Below, in pieces: positions 54,918-64,000 of a DNA stretch of 64,000 nucleotides; the first letter of the stretch is position 1; the number at the start of each line of letters is the position of its first letter. Source of the stretch: Dermatophagoides farinae (taxonomy: Eukaryota > Arthropoda > Arachnida > Sarcoptiformes > Pyroglyphidae). The translations under genes and the position numbers were made by a program. Below the pieces are notes generated by a model. It saw only the letters and a list, made by a program, of their open reading frames with translations. It made no database searches and had not been told where the DNA came from. The stretch lies in the NCBI RefSeq assembly GCF_024713945.1, contig NC_134677.1:2545001-2609000 (forward strand), written 5' to 3'.

Positions 54918-57900
54918 GTCTTTTTTTTATCCATTCATGATGATAATAAGAGAAAGAGCACTCTCACCCTCTTTAAGTCAGAAATTTTTTTTTCTTCTAG
55001 ATTTTTTCTTTGCTTTGTGATGATGATAAGGTTACCTTTCCAGTTATTTAATGTTGTTGTTGTCGTTACTGATGGAACTAAAAGTTGAGTTAACCTAACC
55101 AACCCGTGTCTACATTTCAGGTGTTTGTATGATGAGTAAGAGAGAGAGAGAGAGAAAAGGAAAAACAAGAGTGTAACCACCAACATACACACACACAGGT
55201 TGAACAGGTTGAGCTAGATTCATTCGACCAACAAAAACAACGACAACATCATGGTATCTTTTTTTCAACTTCATCATCATCATCATCATTCTCTCCAAAA
55301 TGAATTTCGTTCATCATACACACACAGGTTTTATTTTTTTTTCTAGCACAACCTGATCTATTTTTGGGTATCACTAAAAATAATAATGATGATGAACGAC
55401 AAAAAAAAATCCCTTGAAAAAGTTAGCTAGGCAAAACTTAAGCGTGTTAATTTTTCTTGTTTGTTTTTTTTTCGTTTGTTTGAATACACAAAACATAACA
55501 ATATGATGAACAACTTGTTGCTGTCACATGAATTTTATTGTTGTTGTTCAAATCATCATCATCATGTTGTTTATTATTATTATTAATTAACTAAAAATTC
55601 GAGCATAAAATTGATATAAAGCCAATGCGAATAGAGAGATAAAAATATGTGTGTGTGTGTGTGTGCAAGTCATGTGTGATAGATGTGAGGAATTCTATTT
55701 TTTTAAGTTGTAAAATAAAAAAAAAAATTGATGGAAGAAAAAACTATGCCATCTCATCATTTCATCTTATTTCATTTCATTCACACACACACACACACAC
55801 ACACACATGGGGCTGAGATGTCGTGGTGATGATGGTATACCAATAAACCAATTTTTATTTTCAATTGGATCGTTTCATCTTTGAAATATATTCATTTCAG
55901 TCAATTATATGTGTGTGTGTATAAGTACTCTTTGTAAGATTTCGTCTATCAAATTCATCTCTTATCATGACACACACAGAAACCAAGTTCTTGTGATATC
56001 ATCATCATACATAATACGCACACACATATACAGTTAATGAACTGAATTTGAATTTTTTTAAAATGAAATCTAAATCAAAAATTTTATATTTAAATTGAAT
56101 CCAGTTTTTTTTCATTTGGTAGTGGTGGTGGTGGTGGTAGTAGAGATGTCATACAAATGGCCTGATCGAGGCTATTCTCTTTTCTTTACTTTTTTTTTGC
56201 TTTCATTTTGTTTATTTATTCTGATTCGTTTTCTCTTTTTAAAATTTTTGTTTTGTTTTTTTTTTCGTTTCGTTTTTGGTTTCTCTCGCTCTGTAATTTG
56301 GTTGGTTTTTAAGAGTGAATTCATTGTTGGGTTTCAGGAGAAAAAAAAATCTATGAGAGAGAGATGAATGAATCAAAATGAGAACGAATAGCGTAGCAAA
56401 ATAGATAGAGACTACTCACACACACACAAACACATCAACCAACCAAAACACCAGTTAAGATGTGATTCATCATTTGGAGACATCTCATCATTTTGAAGAA
56501 ATATTCAATGGTTCTATCTATCTATCTATCCATTCATCTATCCATCCATTCATCCATCCATCCATCCATGGACATTGATGATAAGACTTGATTTCTATTT
56601 TTGTTGTTTTCCATACACACATTGAGTTAGTGTTTTCCTTTCGAATATACGTTTCTTCGTTTGTTGTTGTAGTTGTACAAAAACCATACATTGTGTTTTT
56701 GTTGTTGTATTCAATTATTTTGGACATCATTTCATCAATTACATCGGTCTACATTTATAATAAGAACTTTTTTTTATGAATATTATTTGATTAACCAAAA
56801 AAAAGAAGAAAATTTCATTGTTTTGTTTTGTTGTGTTTATCGATGTTTGATTGATTTTGAACGGAATATGAATCATTTTTTTCTGTTCAAGATCAACATA
56901 TATATGATGATGATCGTCATCAATGACGATGATCATATATAAAAAAAAATCTATTCGATGCCATCATTTTGCTATTTTTATGTGTTTAATGTGTGTGTAA
57001 TGTTTCTCTATGTGTCTCTCTCATTCAGTCACTTTTTCCAAATTTTGATTTTCATCTTCTCTTTCTCTCTCTTTCATTCTCGCTCTCTCATTGTCTCACT
57101 TTTTTTTCCATTTGATGATGACGAATGAAGTTTATAATATGACTGTGTGTTGATCCAATTTTGATCATATCATGTGTTGTATGAGAGTGAATTTGGCCAC
57201 CACTAGTTTTCACATTTAGTGCTTGAAGCCAAAAAAAAAGCTGACCAAATTCAATACGAAAACAGCCACAGCCGGCATTTATTATTCATCAATCGTTCAA
57301 TCAAAATATACATTCAACATTTTTATTTTTGTGTTTTCTTTTTTTTACAACAACAACGACAATTCTTCGTTTCTAGTTCGATTTTTGCAATCAACCAATG
57401 ATGTAGATATACAAAATTGATTGAATATTCAGAAGAGAAAAAAAAACGATTGACATTTTTTTGTTTGTTTGTCTTTCATCATCAGAATCTATCATCATCA
57501 TCATCATGATAGTACCTAGTCTATAGTGATAAATTTTTTTTTTGTAGAGAGAGGTTCGAATCCTAATATTATAATTGAATCTTGTCAATTAAATTAAACA
57601 ATTATTACAATTGAATTAAACTTAAAGGTAAGTTTTCATCATCATCATACCTTTGCAAAACATAACATATAGCAGTACCTGCCAATACAAATCAGATATT
57701 TCATCATCGACTGGGCTTATGCAGAGTAGAAAAGGGTAGAGAAATGAATTTAACTCTTTCCATCTACAGATCAGAGTTTTTTTTTGGTATGTGTGCGTGT
57801 GTGTGTGTGTGTGTATTCATGTCTCGATCGACAAATGATAATGATGAAAAAAAAACTAAACAAAACGAATTTCATCATCGATTTATTATTCTGTCGTCAC

Positions 57901-58268
57901 AAAAAGTTTTCTTTGTCGTTTTTTTTTCTTTCATTTTTTTCGGTGTTGTTGTTGTCGTTGTCGTTGTTTTTGTTGGTAGATATTCATTTCATCATCAAAT
58001 TTTTTTCTTTTTTTTTTTTTTTTTTTTGTTTATCTTTTCAATTTATTTAATATATACACACTGGTGTTTGATGGTAGTATTTTTCTAGTTTTTTTTTTTT
58101 TTTTTTGGTGCAAAAACCAAAATCATCGTAAAAAAGTTGTGTAGATTTTTTTTTGTTTTGTTTTGTTTTGTTTTGCTGGTAGTTATCATCATCATCACCA
58201 TTCTGTTTTTGTTTAGCTTTAGTTTTGCCGTCTGCATTTTTTTTCTTTAGCTGTCTGTTTTTCTTTTG

Positions 58269-58300
<32 letters not shown>

Positions 58301-58331
58301 TTGACTTGCATCGTCGCCTACCAACATATAT

Positions 58332-58375
<44 letters not shown>

Positions 58376-61300
58376 TACACGCACACCATACAAATAAAAA
58401 CCAACCAACGAATCAACCAGTCATACAGGCAAATGTACCACGCACTTTTTTTTTGTTTGTCTGCTAATATTCAATGGTATATGTATATGCAGTGGTTGTT
58501 CATCAACATCTCGACGATGATGATGATGATGATGATCGTTTGAGAAGTATAAATATAAGCGTTTTTTAATCATTTTTATTCCATGTGTTTTTTTCTTTTA
58601 CTATAATGTGTATATTCAAGTGTTGTTTTTGTATTATAATTCAAAAAAATAAAATAAAATGAAAATTATTTTCTGAATAATTGGAACTTGAAAATTTTCT
58701 TCTTGTTTCACGTGATTTCCATTTATAATTCCATCTTCAGATCTCTGTTTGGATTTTGGTCCCGTTTTATATGAATTATTATTATTATTCAACCAATTTA
58801 TATCCATTTTTTCAGTGTTTCATATGCATTTCATCATCATCATTGATTTTGATTGATAATGCACAAAAAATTCCATTCATATGAGACAACCCTGTTGAAA
58901 ATTATATTCTCTATGATGAAAATCGAATGAAGAATTTGATTCAAAACAAGAATTATTTTTCCCAATACAATATATTCTATCCGTGATCGAAAGTATTTTT
59001 CGACAGAAAAATTGTATTCTCATCCTTGACGTCTGTGTCTGTGTCTGTGTGTTTAATATTATTATTATATGTGCAAAAAAGAAAGACAAAATATAATAAT
59101 AAATATAAATATAATATAAACGATGAACAAAATGCAAGCTTATCTCAATTCAACATTGATTTGTTTGATACATAATTCACAATTGTTTTCACAATTCGCC
59201 ACAGTAGCGGTAAATAATGTTGATGTTGATGATGATAATGATAAAAGTTTTTCAGTTTGTTTGTTTTTCCAATATACTTTTTTATTATTAATATAATGAT
59301 TATTAAATCAATGTTTTTTTTTCTCTCTCATTTTTTTTCCTTACAGAATTCAAGTGGCTCGACCATTACTAATACAACAACAACAACTACTACCAATAAT
59401 AATAATAATAATTCACAAATTATCGGTATGCCAACATCATCATTGTCAGCTGGTGACATTGTATCGATTGTTCAACAGCAGCAGCAGCAGCAACAACATC
59501 ATCATCATCATTCACAACCATCGCATTCAATTAACAATATTGGTAAAACAATAAACACAACAAATAATACACAAAAATTATCAACTGGACGTATGACAGC
59601 AACAGCAACAACGAATGGTGGATTATTTTCATCATCATCATCATCATCATAATAATAATCAACAACAATTAAATAATAATAAAATGTCCGGCGGAATTCG
59701 TCGTTCGGTTAGCAGTAGCAACAGTTCAACTGCAACTGCTACAACACAATCAACAATAACGACAAATAATCACCATAATCATCACCAACATCAACATCAT
59801 AATCATTCAACAATAAATAATAATTTGGCTGGTCGTAATAATAATATGATATCAACATCATCATCATTATCATCTTCCAAAAATGTGAATACTCAATCTA
59901 TACCATCATCAACAGCAACATCGATAACCAATCATTATACGAAAAATACGATTAATAATAATGGATCAGGACATAATCATCAAAATCATAATCATAAATC
60001 TTCATCTGATCCACATAAAAAATTGGATCGAAGTTATAGTGAACCAGCTGAAAAACAAAAACAACAAAATATTTCATCATCATCGCAACAGCAACAGCAG
60101 CAACAACAACAACAACAACAACAGCAAACATCATCACGTTATAAAACCGAATTATGTCGAAGTTTTGCTGAAGTTGGTCATTGCAAATATGGTGATAAAT
60201 GTCAATTTGCACATGGTGATGAAGAATTACGTACGATTACAAGACATCCAAAATTTAAGACAGAAAATTGTAAAAGTTTTCATTCAACTGGATTCTGTCC
60301 ATATGGTCCAAGATGTCATTTCATTCATAATAGTGATGAATCAAAGAAAAGTTTAACACAGATACCATCGTCTATTGGTTCGAATTCACGTTTGTTTGAT
60401 CCATTACCGATTGGAAATATGATTGCCAATCATCATCAATTGGTTCAATCACAGTCAAGTGGACCAAGTATTGGCCTTTCATTGATTTCGAATCAATTAC
60501 CACCATTCGGTTCGAATAATACAAATGCAAATCTTGTAAGACCAAAAGCATTATCATTGGGTAGCTATAGCCTTGGATCATCTGGAGAAATATCATCACC
60601 AAGTAGCCAAAGTGGTAGCCCAACATCATTGAATAGTTTTTTCAGTGAAGAAACTGCATTTGCATTGAATTCAATGCATGGAATGCATTCAAACTCAAGA
60701 ATGTCTTCATCGAACAACAACAATTATTCAACGATTAGCTCAAAAACATTCTCATTTTCACCAGATAGTGCTTTCGAAGCTTTTAATCCAAACAATAATA
60801 ACCACCACCATCAACAGCAACAAAATGTGACCACCAATGCTAATGCCAATTTAAATTTTGTAAATGGAAACGGTAGCCATCAGAAAACATCATCAATATT
60901 AATTGGTACTAATAATAATGATCATAATGGATGTAATTCAAATTTCTCTTCACCTGAACCAATTGTTAATCGTACTATCAACAATAATATTGCCATTGAT
61001 CAAACAACGAATAGTGTCATTTCACAATTGTTTGGTTCCGGTTCTTGTGGATCAAGTCCAACATCATTTGATCAGCCATTAGTTTCATTTGATGAAATGA
61101 TTGGAATGGCATCATTTAATGATCATATTAATGAACATTGCTATCAAAAATCATCGATTCCGATTGGATGCCCACAGCAACAACAACAACAACAACAACA
61201 TCATATGTTAATCTATCCATCATCACCCGAATCTCCTGTCGATAGTGTTGCTTCGGAAATTGAAGCCTTAAAATTGGGGGAACATCTACCACCACCCTTA

Positions 61301-61717
61301 TTATCATCACAACCACCGCAAAAACAGCAACCACAACTACCACCACCACCACCACCACTAGCATCATCATTGATGACGTCAATCGATTTCAGTCCCATAT
61401 CGAGTTCATTTTCGACAACATCTTCAATGTCTACAATGTCATCATCATCTTCATCATTGAATTCATCACCACCAAATAGCAGTGGTTATAATAATGGCCA
61501 TGGTTCATTTGACAAATTTACATTCTTTACGAATGGTTTAACTGGTACATCAACACAACAATCATCGATTACATTAAATAATCATCATCAACAACAACAT
61601 CAAACTTCGGACGTCATCTGTGGCAATGGTGGTGGTTGTGGTTCGACTAACATTCCTCGTTTACCGACTTTCACCAAGATTGTATCTGCCACTAATAGTA
61701 ATATTGGCCAATTATAA
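50605..61717 (+). CDS. Tis11: TIS11/ZFP36-family tandem CCCH zinc-finger mRNA-decay protein, frame interrupted in exon 2
   Basis: Exon 1 (50605-50745) encodes [15 protein letters not shown]..., like the first exon of vertebrate ZFP36L1/L2 (MTTTL..ATIFDL, MSTTLLS); an upstream in-frame ATG lies at 50593. Donor CGG|GTGAGT joins acceptor TTACAG at 59346; exon 2 is 59347-61717. The two-exon plan matches vertebrate ZFP36 genes. After a shift near 59627-59652 (see next entry), KLDRSYSEP resembles the RSFSE 14-3-3 phosphosite. Two CCCH fingers follow, each C-x8-C-x5-C-x3-H: RYKTELC...CQFAH and KFKTENC...CHFIH (about 60140-60334). The second lead-in is KFKTEN, not KYKTEL. Near the end [10 protein letters not shown] matches the CNOT1-binding motif RLPIFSRIS. 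Known role: the family binds UUAUUUAUU elements and recruits CCR4-NOT. Corrected length about 836 residues, longer than Drosophila Tis11 owing to poly-Gln/Ser/His/Asn tracts. Confidence 0.9.
51207..51260. repeat. Compound (TGT)n(TGC)n(TTA)n repeat
   Basis: Tandem GTT units pass into GCT units and then into ATT units within the TIS11 intron. Confidence 0.85.
51582..51648. repeat. Compound (ATC)n(ATT)n(GTT)n repeat
   Basis: Successive trinucleotide units each differing by one base, as if the array had mutated from one unit to the next while expanding. Confidence 0.85.
52931..52991. repeat. Longest (ATC)n microsatellite, about 20 units
   Basis: An uninterrupted run of about 20 ATC units in the TIS11 intron, followed by interrupted GTCATC and GATGAT sequences. 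Confidence 0.95.
53249..53278. repeat. Hexamer repeat (TGTCCA)n
   Basis: About four copies of a 6-base unit (GTCCAT), the last with one change (GTTCAT). Confidence 0.75.
54243..54270. repeat. (GA)n tract
   Basis: A purine tract of about 14 GA units with one interruption. It faces a (TC)n tract at 54321-54340 within 60 bases, so the two could pair as a hairpin or act as GAGA-type binding sites. Confidence 0.85.
54869..54918. repeat. Compound (AC)n(TC)n(AC)n repeat
   Basis: An AC tract passes into about 11 TC units and back to AC within the TIS11 intron. Confidence 0.9.
55782..55807. repeat. (AC)n microsatellite
   Basis: About 13 AC units. Confidence 0.9.
56514..56570. repeat. (ATCT)n / (ATCC)n tetranucleotide repeat
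   Basis: Imperfect array of ATCT then ATCC units, about 14 in all. Confidence 0.85.
56900..56940. other. Near-perfect inverted repeat
   Basis: Arms 56900-56920 and 56923-56940 pair over 17 of 18 positions with one extra GAT in the left arm and a spacer of two bases. It appears to have grown from GAT/ATC repeat sequence. Confidence 0.6.
58275..58373. repeat. (GT)n tract and A41 run
   Basis: About 13 GT units at 58275-58300 are followed 32 bases later by 41 consecutive A at 58333-58373, the longest homopolymer in the window. No retroposon body or target-site duplication is recognised. Confidence 0.85.
59615..59652 (+). other. +1 frame disruption in TIS11 exon 2
   Basis: The frame entered from exon 1 (NSSGSTITN...[11 protein letters not shown] then poly-Ser) ends at TAA 59650-59652. 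The frame holding both zinc fingers is one base later and reads poly-His through the same TCA repeat. Omitting one T of the T4 run just before the repeat would give GGLF then poly-His, Asn and Gln and would join the frames. Alternatively translation of the zinc-finger part could start independently at ATG 59615 or 59684 ([12 protein letters not shown], 677 residues). Confidence 0.75.
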
Positions 61718-63048
61718 TTACCATTCACATAATTATATAATTGGAACGAATACATTGATAAAACAAAAACAAAACGATTCTCTCTAACACCAAAGTATCA
61801 TCATCTTGAAAGAATTTCAATTATCATCAAAATATCTCGATATAAAATAACGTCATTGGTAATTTTTCATTACATAATTTTTTTCTACAATGGTCGATTA
61901 CCTGGCCATCTTTTTCTCATTCATAATCATTATTATTATTATTATTTGGAAATGAAAAATCATTCATCATCATCATTATCATTTTTCTTCTGCTGACACA
62001 ATCATCCAATCCATTGTGTCATACAACGGATACACACCAATCCTTGGGGTCCAAAGTAATGTGTGTGTGTGTGTGGTTTGTTCTATCTATCATCCATCCA
62101 TTATATATTATTCAATCATCGATCATCATTGAAAAAAAGGAAATATTTCGATTAATGACTGATGAATTGTTGTTTTTTCCTTTGTCAACGAAAAAAAAAC
62201 ACGTAGTTGTGTGTGTATGTGTGTGTGTGAAAAATCTCATCGATAAGGAATGAAAATGAAAAACTTCTTTTTTTTCCTTTCTCAATCCTGAATTTATACA
62301 TGTGTAATTCATATATCACGAATTTGTAATTTTTTTTCTCTTTCTCAGACTCTTTCGTATTTATTATTATCGAATCAAATTCTTGATTCATTTCTATTCT
62401 CCGCTCTCTTTTTTTTCCATTGAAAAAAAAATATTTGCCTTGATTATTTCCGATATAATCATATATATTTTTTTTCTTGTTTCCATTCTGGCTATTTTTT
62501 CTTACTAAAATATCAGTGTTATCATTTGTTTGTTATTGATGTTCGATGTGTGTGTGTGTGTGTGTATGCTTGTTTGTTATCAATCGTTTGGAGATTTGCT
62601 TGTTGTGATTGATTGATTTTGATCGATCGGATTAATTGACGCATTACTTATTATTATATACACAAATTACCATAGGTGATCTTGATTTTCATCAATTTCT
62701 ACATTTTCAATTCATTCACATTGATGATTTTTGGTGAAACGGAATTTTTTCAGAGCAAAAAAAAATTTAAAATTTCTTTTCATTCTGTGAATTGATGATA
62801 AATCTCTTTTTTTTTAATTTGGAATCTCTCAACTTTCTTTTTTCTGTGTCTCAATTTGTTTTTCTTTTCTTTTTTTTGTTCTTGCTTTATCATTTTCACA
62901 CCCATCACACACCCATACACACACATAATATTAATCCATTACACACATTTATTATTATCACATTTTTTTTCTCTCTCATTTTAATTTATAAATTCACACA
63001 CACACGAAATCTTATTTATATAATATAACAAAAAATGATGCAAATATC

Positions 63049-63073
63049 CACACACACACACACACACACACAC
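63049..63073. repeat. (AC)n microsatellite
   Basis: About 12 AC units downstream of the TIS11-like gene. Confidence 0.9.
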
Positions 63074-63730
63074 CGATGGCCCATTAAACACTCACAATAT
63101 ATATTTATATTATTATCAATTGAACAAAAAAAAAAAAAAAAACAAACGAAAAGAATTTATTACCAAACAAACACACCTACAAATGTTATTGATACACTGA
63201 TTATGTGAAAAAAAAATTTATGAACAAAAATAAACACTACACATTTTTAAATTTGTAATATTGATTCACACACACACACACACGATGAACAAAAAAAAAC
63301 GCATACAGAATAATATCATCTGGCTCATCATCATCATCATCAACATGACACAGTGATCGCATTAAAAGTCAATGAAAAAAAAGAATTTCTTTTTGTTTGT
63401 TTTTTTTTTGGATGATTTTCTTTTTTTTATATATATATATAATCACACATTATTTTTACTTGAAGATGATGATGGAAAAAACTTGAACTTTTTTTTTTGT
63501 TAAACATTCTCTCTTTCACTCTCAATGTGTATGTATGTGTGTATTGAGATTAACTTTATTGATTGATTAATGATTTGATTTTTTTTTTGATTGATTGATT
63601 AATTCATTGAATGATTATTATTATTATTATTATTATTGATTATTATTGATTATTTCATGAAACAATTAAATTTTTTAATATAAAAAAACCCACTGTCTTT
63701 ATCTTGTTTTCTAAATTTGGTTATGTAACC

Positions 63731-63752
63731 AAAAAAAAAAAAAAAAAAAAAA
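63731..63752. repeat. Poly(A) run, 22 nt
   Basis: Uninterrupted A22 near the right edge. Confidence 0.85.
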
Positions 63753-64000
63753 TCAACCATTCTCTCCATCAAATCAAATTGTAATTTATTTGGGTGGTTA
63801 CAACGACGGAATCCGAAATATTTTCAATTCAAAAAAAAAACTGAAAATGATTATGAAACAAAAAAAAAGTGTAAAAAATTATCTCAATCTGTGTGTGTGT
63901 GTGAATGTGTGTGTCATAAATCATCAATCAATCAATCAAAGCTGATGCTGATAATAATAATTCACCGAAAAAAAATTGATAATGCTAATTGATGGATCCT

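Larger units (their letters stand above)
50746..59346 (+). other. 8.6 kb first intron of the TIS11-like gene
   Basis: It begins GTGAGT and ends with a pyrimidine-rich stretch and TTACAG. All other introns in this window are about 50-70 bp, so this one is over 100 times longer. No nested gene is recognised. It holds the longest ATC tract in the window (52931-52991), several AC/GT tracts, GA/TC clusters (54243-55155), TTG/TGC and ATT/GTT tracts (51207-51260, 51582-51648) and an A41 run (58333-58373). Confidence 0.75.
61718..64000 (+). other. Presumed 3' UTR and downstream flank of the TIS11-like gene
   Basis: No coding frame is seen. The first part is probably 3' UTR. Several AUUUA-type motifs occur (TATTTATTA at about 62357, TTATTTATA at about 63012), as in auto-regulated ZFP36-family transcripts. 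A candidate AATAAA is at 63229-63234, but the true end cannot be fixed. The stretch also contains GT tracts (62058-62075, 62549-62566), an AC tract (63049-63073), a TTA array (63617-63637) and an A22 run (63731-63752). Confidence 0.5.

Noticed and set aside
57545-57565. GGTTCGAATCC, resembling a tRNA T-loop
   Set aside because: No T stem, anticodon arm or acceptor stem can be formed with the flanks.
58225-58543. Two overlapping frames with Cys-Val and poly-Lys runs
   Set aside because: They translate a GT tract and an A41 run in the TIS11 intron.
1-64000. CRISPR arrays, rRNA genes, transposase or viral genes
   Set aside because: No spaced direct repeats, rRNA-like blocks or replication-protein motifs were seen; the tandem repeats are microsatellites.

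Overview
The window looks like nuclear DNA of a small-genome arthropod, most likely an acariform (astigmatid, dust- or scab-type) mite. This is an inference from strong AT richness, very short introns (about 57-70 bp) with GT...AG borders, metazoan-only protein families, and pervasive ATC/GAT, AAC/GTT and AC/GT microsatellites that also expand into poly-Ser, poly-His, poly-Gln and poly-Asn tracts in proteins. No prokaryotic operons, CRISPR arrays, rRNA or convincing tRNA genes, or transposase/reverse-transcriptase reading frames are visible.

Layout. (1) 1-15803: about 15.8 kb with no convincing gene, only AT-rich unique sequence and simple repeats; the first ~40 bases may be the edge of a gene leaving the window. 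(2) 15804-29701: a compact island of five genes in strictly alternating orientation: GLYR1/NDF-like PWWP-dehydrogenase protein (-), AREL1-like HECT ubiquitin ligase (+), C19orf47-like SAM protein (-), TANGO1/MIA3-like ER-exit-site cargo receptor (+), and a FAM177-like protein (-). The divergent pairs share ~0.9-1.1 kb 5' regions; the convergent pairs have interleaved poly(A) signals. (3) 29702-50604: about 20.9 kb with no gene recognised, dense in microsatellites. (4) 50605-61717: a TIS11/ZFP36-family tandem CCCH zinc-finger mRNA-decay factor (+) in two exons split by an ~8.6 kb intron; the short first exon matches the conserved N-terminus of vertebrate ZFP36L proteins. (5) 61718-64000: its presumed 3' UTR and flank.

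The genes do not form one pathway: they cover chromatin (GLYR1), ubiquitylation (AREL1), collagen/bulky-cargo secretion (TANGO1) and mRNA turnover (TIS11), plus two poorly characterised conserved proteins.

Main oddities: both the TANGO1 and TIS11 reading frames are broken by a +1 shift at a short homopolymer (A5 at 24496-24500; T4 near 59627-59631), which suggests base-level assembly indels or true lesions; the real C-terminus of the SAM protein lies in a second exon, its apparent stop codon being inside an intron; and a compact gene island sits between large repeat-rich deserts. I found no clear evidence of a wholly new biological system here.
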